Notes: generated by a model not told the origin, from the sequence alone. DNA of 64,000 nt from Candidatus Obscuribacter sp. (GCA_016712465.1 JADJQZ010000001.1:5394001-5458000); one strand, 5' to 3'. Numbered from the stretch's first letter, positions 35,564-44,273 are shown. Program-made: numbers and translations.

Positions 35564-35729
35564 CAGTAGAGCTATAACCCTAGAGTCATCAGGGTACAGC
35601 GGCAAATCGGAGCATCAACCTCAGGAATGTAGCGCGGCGCCAACACCTGGAACCTTTACGGAGCGCAATTACCGGCAGCGCATTTGCGGGGAGCTAGAAA
35701 CTGGCACGGGGCTTAAATTGTGGCGAGCC

Positions 35730-35750
35730 GGGGTATATAAGGCTTACCCC
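35730..35750. promoter_or_regulatory. Inverted repeat enclosing a TATATAA box upstream of the subtilase-like gene
   Basis: GGGGTA ... TACCCC flanks nine bases, with TATATAA overlapping the left arm and loop (35734..35740). It could be a -10 box under an operator for the gene at 35807. No -35 box is convincing. Confidence 0.35.
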
Positions 35751-35806
35751 TTACCATCCCACAGTTAGAAAGCGCCGCACCGCCTCGGCAAAGGTCGCCC
35801 CATTTC

Positions 35807-37135
35807 ATGACGCAGGAAAAGGACAAAGTCAGCGAGGCCCCAAAAGTAGCTGAGAACAATCAGCTAGCTTCGGTAGACCGCCTCGAACTGCTGTCGAGCC
35901 CGCAGCCTCCGCGAAGTGATGCCGGAGGCAGAGACTCACTGCCGCCCCTGACCATTGACGGCACAGATTCGGGGCACAAGCCGAACAAAAAATCCGAGCC
36001 CTTTGAGCTGATCAGCACAAGCAAAGATATGGACCCTTCTAAGCCCACCGCAGTCTTTCTGGACCAATTCGCCAGGAAAGACGTAGACCTGGGCGGCACC
36101 AAGGTGGCCCACGGCGAAATAAGTCGGGCAGCGGCGGAAGAAAACGGCTTCAACACGGTTGCGCTCAATCTCCAGGCTCCCGAATCTCTGGGCAACGGCA
36201 CCGACTATTCCAAAGCCATCAACAAAATCGCCGACATGGCGGAAGACGGCAAACTGCCTCTGGGCAAGGGCGACGTACTGAACATCAGTATGGGCAATCT
36301 CGACCCCACCTTTGAAGAAGCATCAAAATTCCTGGGCTTTCCCGTCACCGCCCAGAATCTCGCCTCCCAGCGCGAAAACATACTGAAGCGTATGCAAGAG
36401 ATAAGCCAGGACGAGAGCCGCTCCAAGGAAGACAGGGAAACCGCCGAGCGCGTAGGCAACACCAATAGCGCCATCGACCGCCTGCAGGACAAGGGCGTTG
36501 AGGTAGTGCATTCAGCCGGCAACGACGGCCAGGACCGTTTTAGCTGGGACTTTATGAACGCCAAGTGGCAACTCTCTTCCAACCGCCCCTCGGGTAAACC
36601 TGATGAATTCAGTGCCAGCCATTCCCTCACCACCAGTGCCGACGGTGTACTGCCCCTCAAGATAAAGCAAGAAGGGGATCTGATCAGCCCGGTACCCATG
36701 GCCGAGCAAAAGGGCAAAGTAGCAATTGCCGATACCGGCGTCGAGTTTCCCATCGACAGCAAATCCCCTTTCTCCGGCAACAGCCGCATTTTCAATCGGG
36801 AAAATATCAATCCCAAGTTCAGCCAACCCATGGCTACACCGCAAGAAAAGGCCATCCCCGAAGAACTCTTCATTCCCGAACTGACCTTCTCCAGCCAGGA
36901 AAAACTGCCCTGGACAGACAAATCCAGCGCGGAGTTGCTTTCCTTCACAGGCAAAACCGAGTTGCCTAAACGTATGGAAATGGCTTATCCCATGAGCGAT
37001 GTAATCAAAAAAATCACCAGTAACCCTGGACCCGGCGAAGAGCTCATGAGCGGCGTCATCAACGGCACCTCCTTCTCCAATATCGGCTTCTTAAAAGACC
37101 AAAGAGCCAGGCTGGAAGCCCTCAAGCAAAACTAA
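35807..37135 (+). CDS. Subtilase-like (S8) peptidase without signal peptide
   Basis: A 442-residue protein whose motifs line up with the S8 family: Asp86 in AVFLDQF, His102 in KVAHGEIS, a NISMGNLD strand near residue 163, the oxyanion Asn239 in HSAGNDG, and Ser422 in NGTSFSN. The Asp-His distance (16 residues) is shorter than in subtilisin, so this is a divergent member, and activity should be considered probable and not certain. The first 70 residues are charged and disordered, with no leader or typical propeptide. Residues about 300-415 are a linker-like region between Asn and Ser. Substrate unknown. Confidence 0.8.
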   Translation: MTQEKDKVSEAPKVAENNQLASVDRLELLSSPQPPRSDAGGRDSLPPLTIDGTDSGHKPNKKSEPFELISTSKDMDPSKPTAVFLDQFARKDVDLGGTKVAHGEISRAAAEENGFNTVALNLQAPESLGNGTDYSKAINKIADMAEDGKLPLGKGDVLNISMGNLDPTFEEASKFLGFPVTAQNLASQRENILKRMQEISQDESRSKEDRETAERVGNTNSAIDRLQDKGVEVVHSAGNDGQDRFSWDFMNAKWQLSSNRPSGKPDEFSASHSLTTSADGVLPLKIKQEGDLISPVPMAEQKGKVAIADTGVEFPIDSKSPFSGNSRIFNRENINPKFSQPMATPQEKAIPEELFIPELTFSSQEKLPWTDKSSAELLSFTGKTELPKRMEMAYPMSDVIKKITSNPGPGEELMSGVINGTSFSNIGFLKDQRARLEALKQN

Positions 37136-37256
37136 ATGCAACCTGTAACGGCGGGCTTTGCTGACAACCGCCTTTGCAGCTCTTTTCCAAACTTCAGTCC
37201 CTCTGCACCGGTTAAACTATAGGTGCAAGCGCCAGATATTTGAGGTTGTCAATTTT

Positions 37257-38765
37257 ATGGGAAGCCCTCTGCAAATGCCCTCGGCAAAAATAAGAGTAAT
37301 TGTCCTGGCATCGGTCCTCACCCTTTCCATGCAGGCTGGCCTACCGGCTCAAAGTGAGAGCACAGGCGGCAGCGACACCTGGTCTGGTTACCTTTCGCGA
37401 GGGCAAGAAGCCCTGACGGAACAGGACCTGACCCTGGCGGAAGATAGCTTTCGCAAAGCACTGGCACTGGTCGAAAGCAAGCCCCACAAGCCGGCCGACG
37501 AAGAGCAATGCCTGCGCAAATTAGCCGACGCTCTCATGCTCAGAGATAAAACCGCCGAAGCCCAGGCCCTCTATCAGCGCCTCTTGAACGGTTTGACCAG
37601 ACGCTACGGTGAAAAGTCCAACAAACTGGGACCGGTACTGCTTGCCCTGGGCTCCATTCAGGAAGCAGAGGGCAACCACGCCGCCGCCATGACTTATTAT
37701 CAGCGAGCTCTGAGCATAAACGAAAAGAACTACGGCACCTACAGCCCCGAGTTTGCCGACAATCTAGCCAGAGCGGGAAGAACCAGTTACAAAACGGGAG
37801 ATATAACGTCGGCGCGCAAGTACTACAAGCAGTCGATTAACTCGCTCAGCAAACAACCGGGTCTTGCCGCCAGCGATAGCCTCAAGAAGCTGCTCAAAGA
37901 CTACAAAGACCTCAACATCGGCGACGACAATTCCAACCAGGAGTTGATCAAAGACTTCAAAGAAGAAATATACGGCGGCAGCCCCAAAGAGGAAAAACCG
38001 AAGCAGAAATCGGACACCACCGGTAGTACCTCCGCCTTTCAGCAAGAAACTGCATTCAAACTGAAAGTCAGCACCCAGGGTCAAGTTTCAGAAGATCCCC
38101 AGGTCATACTGCGGGGACTGGCCGCCCCCTCCGTGCAACCATCCCAGAAAGTGATGGCGCCGGTGTACAAAACCATGAACGAGACAATCTTCAATCAAAG
38201 TCATTTCGAAAGAGGCGAAGCCTACTACGAGCGCAAAATCGCCATTGATATACAAGCCCTGGGCGGCGAGCACCCCTCGGTAGCTAACGACCTCTCGGGA
38301 CTGGCCGTTTTCTACATCTCCAAACAGCAATACGAAAAGGCCAGACCCCTGCTTTTGAGAGCCCTGCCTATCTATGAAAAGGCTTACGGTCAAGACAACC
38401 TCCTCACCATAAACACTAGAGCGGCTCTGGCTTCAGTCGAGTTTCACCTGGGCAACACCGAACTAGCCTCCAGCCTCTACAAACGAGCCCTCAGCCAGGG
38501 GCAAAGCTTATCACCCAACAGCCTGGAGACGGCACGCATCTTGAATGACCTGGCCTATCTCTACTTTCAGCAAGGCAAACTGCAAGACTCCTGCACCTTT
38601 TATGAATGGGCCCTGGCCAGCACCGAGGGCGCCGTCGGGCAAAAAGACCCGCTGCTTGCCGCCTGTCTGAAAGACTATGCACAGGTGCTGCGCGGCTTAG
38701 GACGCAGCCAGGAAGCCAGTGCCATTGAAAGCCGGGCCGAAAGAATTCTAGCGGTGCGGCAGTAA
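37257..38765 (+). CDS. Exported TPR protein (kinesin-light-chain-like repeats)
   Basis: A 502-residue protein with a signal peptide (residues about 10-32, IRVIVLASVLTLSMQAGLPAQS). TPRs of the 10/12 type occupy about 45-215 and 320-495, with the recurrent DIQALGGEHPSVANDLSGLA and LLLRALPIYEKAYG patterns. A charged, low-complexity linker (KEEKPKQKSD) separates them. The sequence is clearly paralogous to the protein at 51221..52762 (DIKTLGAEHPSVARDLCGLA). I chose ATG 37257 (GAGG upstream, signal peptide directly after); the frame is open to 37158 with no support. Confidence 0.82.
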   Translation: MGSPLQMPSAKIRVIVLASVLTLSMQAGLPAQSESTGGSDTWSGYLSRGQEALTEQDLTLAEDSFRKALALVESKPHKPADEEQCLRKLADALMLRDKTAEAQALYQRLLNGLTRRYGEKSNKLGPVLLALGSIQEAEGNHAAAMTYYQRALSINEKNYGTYSPEFADNLARAGRTSYKTGDITSARKYYKQSINSLSKQPGLAASDSLKKLLKDYKDLNIGDDNSNQELIKDFKEEIYGGSPKEEKPKQKSDTTGSTSAFQQETAFKLKVSTQGQVSEDPQVILRGLAAPSVQPSQKVMAPVYKTMNETIFNQSHFERGEAYYERKIAIDIQALGGEHPSVANDLSGLAVFYISKQQYEKARPLLLRALPIYEKAYGQDNLLTINTRAALASVEFHLGNTELASSLYKRALSQGQSLSPNSLETARILNDLAYLYFQQGKLQDSCTFYEWALASTEGAVGQKDPLLAACLKDYAQVLRGLGRSQEASAIESRAERILAVRQ

Positions 38766-38789
38766 GTAAGTAAGTAATGCGGGAAGCGC

Positions 38790-39266
38790 ATGAGTCTGAT
38801 GGAGCAAACGAATATTCCGCTCATCCGCCCGGCAATAGCCAGTGATGCCGCGGCAATCCTACATTTGATTAAAAGCCATGCCGAACACGAGAAAGAACCT
38901 TACGACCCTGCGGGCAAGTTAGAGCACCTGCAGTGGTGGCTTTCCTTAGAGAACCGCAATTGCACCTTTCTGGTGGTTGAGGAAAACAAAACCCTGATCG
39001 GCTACTGTACTTTCGCCCTGCAGTTCGATACCTGGTATCAGAAAGAATACCTATTTCTTGACGCCCTCTATCTGGAGCCGGCAGCCAGGGGTAAGGGTCT
39101 TGGCAGAGCGCTGATGGAAAGGGCTGTTGAAGAAGCCAAAGCAAAGGCAGTGACAACCGTGCAACTGGTTACCCCCGCCCACAACCATGGTGCCATCGCC
39201 TTTTACAAGAAGCTGGGCGGGCGTTCCACCACCAAGGAGTGGTTTACTTTCGAGTTGCCGGAGTAG
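38790..39266 (+). CDS. GNAT-family N-acetyltransferase
   Basis: A 158-residue acetyltransferase: IRPAIASDAAAILHLIKSHAEHE at the start, the central strand TFLVVEENKTLIGYCTFAL, the acetyl-CoA signature LEPAARGKGLGRALMERAVEEAK (R/Q-x-x-G-x-G/A form RGKGLG), and the final HNHGAIAFYKKLGG motif. Resembles the diamine acetyltransferase (SSAT-like) subgroup, so polyamines are one candidate substrate, but this is not certain. It lies 24 bases after the TPR gene. The intergenic segment has four tandem GTAA units that provide several stop codons. Confidence 0.92.
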   Translation: MSLMEQTNIPLIRPAIASDAAAILHLIKSHAEHEKEPYDPAGKLEHLQWWLSLENRNCTFLVVEENKTLIGYCTFALQFDTWYQKEYLFLDALYLEPAARGKGLGRALMERAVEEAKAKAVTTVQLVTPAHNHGAIAFYKKLGGRSTTKEWFTFELPE

Positions 39267-39350
39267 CTGGATTCCGAGCTTTTAAACTAGCCAGTGGGGT
39301 CAAAGAGGCGGTAAAATCACTGAGGTATATTCTTCTACTTAAGAAACCCT

Positions 39351-39800
39351 ATGTTTGTACATCTAAGTAACAGCTCTCAAATCAAACCGAAGCGCGACGG
39401 CATAAAAGTAAAACGCCGGTGCGAAAAATGCGGCGCCGAGTCAACATTTGTCGAGTGCGAGAAAACTCAAGACATCAAACTCTACGGACTAATTGCCATC
39501 TGGGGAAGCTCCACAATAGTTATGCATTGCACAAACTGCTTTGAGAACTTCAAAGTAGATACTCTGAACGACCCGCAATTGAAAGAAGCCTTCGACGCCA
39601 GGCAGAAAAAAGCCGAGGCGGAGGCCGCGGCGGAAGCAGCCAGACGTAAGGCTGAGGAAGAGAAGAAGAAGGCGGAAGAAGAGAGAATTCGGAAAGCAGA
39701 AGAATTAAAGCGCGAGCAGCAGCGTGAGGAAGAGCGGAAGCGCAAGGAAGCCGTCGTGGACAAAGAACTTGAGGAACTGAAGAAAAAGCTCGGGAAGTAA
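39351..39800 (+). CDS. Small zinc-ribbon protein with charged helical tail
   Basis: A 149-residue protein. Two CxxC knuckles, CEKCGAES (about residues 24-31) and HCTNCF (about 63-68), can bind one zinc ion. The remaining about 70 residues (from KEAFDARQKKAEAEAAAEAARRKAEEE onward, split here for length) form a highly charged single helix or coiled coil. Such proteins often act as adaptors. Function unknown. It converges on the calpain-like gene, with 43 bases between. Confidence 0.72.
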   Translation: MFVHLSNSSQIKPKRDGIKVKRRCEKCGAESTFVECEKTQDIKLYGLIAIWGSSTIVMHCTNCFENFKVDTLNDPQLKEAFDARQKKAEAEAAAEAARRKAEEEKKKAEEERIRKAEELKREQQREEERKRKEAVVDKELEELKKKLGK

Positions 39801-39843
39801 AAGCTCCAGACAATATGGACCGAACATCTTCAAGCAGTCATTC

Positions 39844-41841
39844 TTAGTTCTTGAAGAATGCCATATTGTAGAAGTAGTTCTTCAGCTCCCCTACTGTTAA
39901 GGCAAATACACCGTCATTATCACAATCTCTGGCAATGCCGTTTTTACTGGGCTCGCCACTGCCCCATGGATTGCGAACAAGAACCTTACCGCTTCTTTCG
40001 TCATATCCAATAACGCTGTAGGCATGATTATTGGAAAGCCCCTCCAGGGGACTGCCGGCCTTTTGAGTTTCAGCTTCGTCTTTGTGCAAACCCAGAGACA
40101 CAGGCTTACCGGCTTTCAGACTGGCAGAAATGGAAGCACCTATCTCTTGCTCAGACTTACCGGCAATTTCAATAACTGCTACCTCTCCAGTCGCCAGAAG
40201 ACTCAGCCCATTGGCAATGGTATCGCCACCGTCGCTTCCTTCCTGCGCGATACCGGTTTCACGATCGCGAGCCTCAGGTTTCACCAGCCCATGCTTAATT
40301 CGATAGGCACCATAAGCCTTCTCGATAAGCTGAGGCCAGATGCCCGACTGACTGGAGCGACTATAGAGCATGCGTTCTGCTTCCGTTGGTCTGGATACAA
40401 CAAAAGGCTCGTCGGGAATTGCCGGAAAGCGCACGGTAAAGGTTCCGTCAGCATTAGAAGTAATCATATTCTTGATGGTCTGCGGCGAAGCCTCTGCCAG
40501 GGAAGCCAGACCGGCCATAAAGTAGCAATTTCCCACACTGCCCTGACGAACGGCAGCAGCCCTGATACCACCACCACCACCTATGCGCTCGTCGCCAAAA
40601 ACAGACTCAGTTCCCTTTTCAAGGCTATCAGAGCCTGAATTGACCCACCCCTCCATAGTCCTGGCAGCGGCGTATGCGGGAGCATCAGCCAGGGTCTTCA
40701 ATCCTTTCTGGAAGGAGGACAAATCGACTCGTTTCTTTGCTAGTGGATTCCAATCACTAACAGTGAATTTATCAAAGTCGGCAAGAAACTGGGCGAGGCG
40801 ATCACGCTCTGCTGCATCAGAAGTAGACGCCACAGCAGCACGAACCTCTTCCTCGGTGACAGATTTACCGGGTTCGGAGAGTAGCTTATTAGTTACCACA
40901 TCCTCGTAGTTCTTAGCACTGTCACTGAGCGCCTTCTCGCTCCGGGCTTTAGCGGAGAAGTCCTGTAAGTCCGTAAGAGTTATTCCATTGTCGTCCCAAC
41001 CGAGAAAGCCGGTTCGCTGTCCCTTCAAGTCGGCGTAGCGCAGTTGCAGCGCCGCAACAAACTGAGCATCCTCGCCCTTGAAGTCGTTTGAGACAATTCC
41101 TCTTGCTAGTTCCTTCCTGTCAATTGAACCGTTTTTATCGAGATCAAGACGAGACTCGTTTTTCAAATACAAGCCCGCCAGCTTATCGGGTTGAAAATTG
41201 GGAAATTCCTTTCTAACTGACTCGCTACTGCTCATATGGGTTGTTACTGACGTTTTGTCGGTGAGGCGCAAGCGACCACCGTCCACTTCTATCTTTGTCA
41301 CATCCGCTGGGGCGCTATTCTGGTCCAGCCATTGTGCCTTAGCGTCTGCTCTCGTATAAACCCTCCCATCAGAGAGCCTCACCGAGCGCAGGTTCTTATC
41401 AGGAAAATACTCGAAGGAACCAACCAAACCGTCCTTAAAATTGATAGAGGCGACAGAGCCATCGCCGTTTCTCAACACACTTGAATCCGGCTTGAAGAAA
41501 GAGCGGCCGCCGTAGAAGAAGCTTGCCCCGGCAGCCGCACTAGATATTGTTTTCGACTCGTTGGAAGCATCGCTGTGGCCGCTTTTGCTGGAATTAGAAC
41601 CGGGAGAGGAATTTGGCTGCTCTCCCATGAAACCAAGCAGCCCGGAGCCTATGGCGCCTGCAAGCTTGCCGGTCTTGCCGTCTGGCACCGGACAGACAGG
41701 CTCACGTTCACTGTCTTTGCGGGCCGCAGCCTGCCTTTCACTCAAAGCAGCCAGATACTGCCCCTGCAGCGGGGATAAGGGCTGAGTCTCCAATTCCGTA
41801 GCCTTACTGGTTTCACGGATGCCTGAACTTTCTGCACTCAT
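39844..41841 (-). CDS. Calpain-like (C2) cysteine protease with EF-hand
   Basis: A 665-residue protein. The calpain catalytic triad is complete and in order: Cys439 in QGSVGNCYFMAGLASL, His606 in SNNHAYSVIGYD and Asn624 in VRNPWGSGE. Upstream, a canonical 12-residue EF-hand loop (DLDKNGSIDRKE, about residue 232-243) suggests calcium control, and a second weaker loop (DDNGITLTD) follows. Around residues 115-175 there is a beta-rich part (SINFKDGLVGSFEYFPD, VRLSDGRVY) similar to the protein at 19508..20311. The N-terminus is disordered and no export signal is seen. Bacterial calpains are uncommon; role unknown. Confidence 0.92.
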   Translation of the reverse strand: MSAESSGIRETSKATELETQPLSPLQGQYLAALSERQAAARKDSEREPVCPVPDGKTGKLAGAIGSGLLGFMGEQPNSSPGSNSSKSGHSDASNESKTISSAAAGASFFYGGRSFFKPDSSVLRNGDGSVASINFKDGLVGSFEYFPDKNLRSVRLSDGRVYTRADAKAQWLDQNSAPADVTKIEVDGGRLRLTDKTSVTTHMSSSESVRKEFPNFQPDKLAGLYLKNESRLDLDKNGSIDRKELARGIVSNDFKGEDAQFVAALQLRYADLKGQRTGFLGWDDNGITLTDLQDFSAKARSEKALSDSAKNYEDVVTNKLLSEPGKSVTEEEVRAAVASTSDAAERDRLAQFLADFDKFTVSDWNPLAKKRVDLSSFQKGLKTLADAPAYAAARTMEGWVNSGSDSLEKGTESVFGDERIGGGGGIRAAAVRQGSVGNCYFMAGLASLAEASPQTIKNMITSNADGTFTVRFPAIPDEPFVVSRPTEAERMLYSRSSQSGIWPQLIEKAYGAYRIKHGLVKPEARDRETGIAQEGSDGGDTIANGLSLLATGEVAVIEIAGKSEQEIGASISASLKAGKPVSLGLHKDEAETQKAGSPLEGLSNNHAYSVIGYDERSGKVLVRNPWGSGEPSKNGIARDCDNDGVFALTVGELKNYFYNMAFFKN

Positions 41842-42149
41842 CTAACAATCCCCAAGTCAAATCGGCAAACTCATATAAACAAGTTCTACGCAACTCAAGG
41901 GGTGAATAAATTGAGCAGAAACGAAACTGCGGCCCGGGGCTAACTTGAGCCGCCTCCAGTAAACAAACTAATTCTCGGAACGTGACAAGTCCATAGCACT
42001 GCAGGTGGGACTGCAGTTAGTCCGCAAGGCTTGCCAGACTAATCAAAAAACCACAGGCGATTGGAAAACATAAGGCTCTCTTCACTGAGCCCGGTAGACA
42101 GAGATACGAACAGACCAGCGGCACGCAAGCAAACCTGAAAAATCCAACC
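41842..42149. other. Gene-free stretch between calpain gene and antitoxin-like gene
   Basis: I see no credible gene. A hairpin at 42017..42042 (TTAGTC/GACTAA outer arms, GCAA/TTGC inner arms) lies 107 bases after the antitoxin stop codon. It has no T-run on either strand, so I do not call it a terminator. Confidence 0.5.
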
Positions 42150-42602
42150 TCAAGAAGCGACCATAAGATCGCCTGGTTGTTTTTTGTACCGTACTGAAAT
42201 TTGCAACTCCTCACCAAGAGCAGCAACAACTCGCTCGGCACGTTCAATTGAAATTCCGTGGTAGTCATTTCGCTCATCGCGGGAGATCTGAGAGACATCC
42301 ACAGAAAGGCGCCGGGCCAGCTCCGACTGAGAGATTCCATTGGCTATTCTCAGCGCCACAAGCAATGGTCCAATTTCTGTAAGTTGTGTAAACACGCCAA
42401 AGTCACGGCGCTTAACGCGCTCGTACCACTCAACCTCTTCCTTCAGCTGCGCATTGAAAGAAAGAACCGGCTCCATGGCAAGGTCGATCTGCTCACTAGA
42501 GAGTTTCAGCTCCTCCAACTTTCGCCGCTGCTCCTGAATTACTCTGCTGTCTGATTCGAGACGCTTGAGACATTCCTGATACTCTGTTTCCGTCTTAATC
42601 AC
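42150..42602 (-). CDS. XRE-family HTH protein, likely antitoxin
   Basis: A 150-residue protein. Residues 1-70 form a long helical, probably dimerising region (LKRLESDSRVIQEQRRKLEELK...), followed by an XRE helix-turn-helix (LLVALRIANGISQSELARRLSVDVSQISRDERNDYHGISIERAERVVAAL, about 80-130, quoted in part). The start overlaps the 3' end of the nucleotidyltransferase-like gene by 8 bases. This order, enzyme first and HTH second, with a palindromic promoter, fits a type II or type VII-like toxin-antitoxin unit in which the HTH protein represses the operon. Confidence 0.8.
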   Translation of the reverse strand: MIKTETEYQECLKRLESDSRVIQEQRRKLEELKLSSEQIDLAMEPVLSFNAQLKEEVEWYERVKRRDFGVFTQLTEIGPLLVALRIANGISQSELARRLSVDVSQISRDERNDYHGISIERAERVVAALGEELQISVRYKKQPGDLMVAS

Positions 42603-43155
42603 TGGCCCTCTCCTGAAGAAGCTTTATGATTCCCTTTTGCCGATGCTCAGTTCGAGATTTTCTGAATGCTGCAGGAAACTGCAGATCGTTACCAAACAAA
42701 TCCTTGATGCCTGACGACTGTCCAAAGTGCGGATAAAGCTCAACCCTGTAGAAGTGCCACATTGGTAGCTGCTTTTTGGTTGAATTTGCATAAGGAGTGC
42801 GACTGGCGGGAGCCCACGTCCAAACCTTATTAGGATCAAGCTTGTTTAAATCTTGCTGCAACGCACCTGAAGCTAAATAGGCAAGCTCACATTCGAAATA
42901 GCCATCAATGTCATTGGGATGGTCCTTCTCCTCGACAAAGGAACCGTCAATAAAAATGTTGGTAACACCGACCATCCATAGCTGATTGGTCATGACGCCA
43001 AGATTGTCGACCAACCGAGCGCGCCAGATTGCATCCCAATCTTTTGAGGACCCCTCGCTCGGCACCACAAGCGAACTCTGCCTCAACTCCGCAAGCGTGA
43101 GAGGGTAGTCTCCCGGTGGGAGTAAACCGAATTCGTCAAATGGAGGAAGAATCAT
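42595..43155 (-). CDS. Nucleotidyltransferase-fold (DUF6932-like) protein, likely toxin
   Basis: A 186-residue protein. It carries the nucleotidyltransferase signature Gly71-Ser72 followed by Asp82-x-Asp84 (FIDGSFVEEKDHPNDIDGYF), the metal-binding pattern of the polymerase-beta superfamily. The C-terminal half (QLPMWHFYRVELYPHFGQSSG) fits the DUF6932 family by memory. I start it at ATG 43155, 10 bases after the -10 box; upstream in-frame codons would lie within the promoter. Minimal nucleotidyltransferases paired with small helical partners act as AMPylating toxin-antitoxin systems (MNT-HEPN), but here the partner is an XRE protein, so mechanism is open. Confidence 0.78.
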   Translation of the reverse strand: MILPPFDEFGLLPPGDYPLTLAELRQSSLVVPSEGSSKDWDAIWRARLVDNLGVMTNQLWMVGVTNIFIDGSFVEEKDHPNDIDGYFECELAYLASGALQQDLNKLDPNKVWTWAPASRTPYANSTKKQLPMWHFYRVELYPHFGQSSGIKDLFGNDLQFPAAFRKSRTEHRQKGIIKLLQERASD

Positions 43156-43164
43156 ACATTTAAC

Positions 43165-43193
43165 ATATAACACACACTTGACAAATATGTCAA
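43165..43193 (-). promoter_or_regulatory. Palindromic, apparently leaderless promoter of the NTase/XRE operon
   Basis: On the minus strand a perfect -35 box TTGACA (43188..43193) is followed after 17 bases by TTATAT (43165..43170). The -35 box is one arm of a perfect inverted repeat TTGACA-TATT-TGTCAA (43178..43193), an obvious operator. The start codon ATG at 43155 lies only 9 bases after the -10 hexamer, so transcription would begin about 2-4 bases before it; no Shine-Dalgarno sequence exists in this space. Confidence 0.82.
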
Positions 43194-43315
43194 ATACAAT
43201 CAAAAGATCGAAGATACCGAAAGGGACGTTTAGTACCGATCTTCTTTTCCGGTACACCGGCCAAATACCGCCATTTAAGCGACGCCGGATTCTGCCAACT
43301 GTCAAAACTCAGTGC

Positions 43316-43633
43316 TTACGTAGTATTGAGCAGATATTCCGCATCATCAACCTCTATGGCTATGCTTAGCTTTTCACCGGGTGCAAAAGGTACTCGCAAC
43401 GCACTCTTGACGGTAACCTTTGCAATAACTCCAAGATGAGGACCTCAGTCTTTTGCTGTAGGCTGCCGAATGTCGTCTGCCTTTACTAGAATGCAAGAAT
43501 TATAAGGAAAGAAACCTGGCTTGTTTACTTGCCGCTTCTCATCTGAAGCACCGGCCACGGCTGTCCAAGGAAAGCACTGCCCATAGAAAACACCTAGTGA
43601 CATCAAGAGCGCTATGGATTGAAGTCTCAGCAT
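43316..43633 (-). pseudogene. Small secreted-protein gene with an in-frame TGA
   Basis: ATG 43633 opens a frame with a signal peptide (MLRLQSIALLMSLGVFYGQC...AVAGA). At codon 63 there is TGA (43445..43447), yet the same frame then continues for 42 sense codons to TAA 43316..43318. The downstream part (GVIAKVTVKSALRVPFAPG, then EKLSIAIEVDDAEYLLNTT) has a convincing beta-strand pattern and follows naturally from the upstream part. The simplest view is a nonsense mutation of a Trp (TGG) or Arg (CGA) codon in a protein of 105 residues. Ribosome binding (GAGAG directly before ATG) is weak. Many other genes here end in TGA, so a general code change is unlikely. Confidence 0.55.
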
Positions 43634-43749
43634 CTCTCAACTGTTAACGACAAATCCTTCAGGCAGGTATAGCAACACCACTACTACTCCCCTCTGACAA
43701 AAGCATTATAATCGAATGGAATGCCATCCTTAAGCACTAGGGTTAGCTC

Positions 43750-44121
43750 ATGCAAACGGAGAACACGAAGAATATGCGCACCGTAGCTGGGGCGCTGCTT
43801 TTGCTCTCGGCAGCAGCGCTAGTATTCGGACGTCATTCCGAATCTCAGATTCCATTTGATTCAGCCATTTGGAAGCACCAGGTAAACAGCAGCGAGCGCC
43901 TTAGAATGGTTGGAGATCTCAAAACCAAACTGATGAGCAGCGGTCGAGAGGAAATAGAGCAAATACTTGGTGAACCCAGAAGGGGCTTCGACAGCCTCCA
44001 TCCAAATGACTACTATTACCTACTGGGCACTCAGGAAAGGCTCCTGGATACTGATGGTATTTGGCTACGCATCACCTTCCAAAACGATCGTGTATGCGAC
44101 ATGCAAGTGATTCACGACTAA
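43750..44121 (+). CDS. Small exported protein, BamE/SmpA-like
   Basis: A 123-residue protein with an N-terminal hydrophobic segment (about residues 9-27, MRTVAGALLLLSAAALVFG). The rest shows the short helix-helix-three-strand pattern of BamE/OmlA-like domains: LKTKLMSSGREEIEQILGEPRRGF, YYYLLGTQE and LRITFQNDRVCDMQVIH. There is no lipobox, so it is not a lipoprotein of the BamE type. AGGG 8 nt before ATG supports the start. Function unknown. Confidence 0.7.
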   Translation: MQTENTKNMRTVAGALLLLSAAALVFGRHSESQIPFDSAIWKHQVNSSERLRMVGDLKTKLMSSGREEIEQILGEPRRGFDSLHPNDYYYLLGTQERLLDTDGIWLRITFQNDRVCDMQVIHD

Positions 44122-44273
44122 TGACGCCGATTATCAATCGGCTATTGTACCAATCGGTGATTGCATTGATGGAAAGATCGCCCTCGGCTGATTTGCAATT
44201 CTAGACAGCATTCTGCACCATGCAGAAGGTCTCTCTAAGTGCCCCAAGAACAATCACTGCAGCCTACTTCGAA

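Noticed and set aside
42017..42042. Hairpin after the XRE gene as a terminator
   Set aside because: No T-run follows on either strand.
42017..42340. Minus-strand frame overlapping the XRE gene
   Set aside because: It overlaps the HTH coding region in a different frame and has no recognisable motif.
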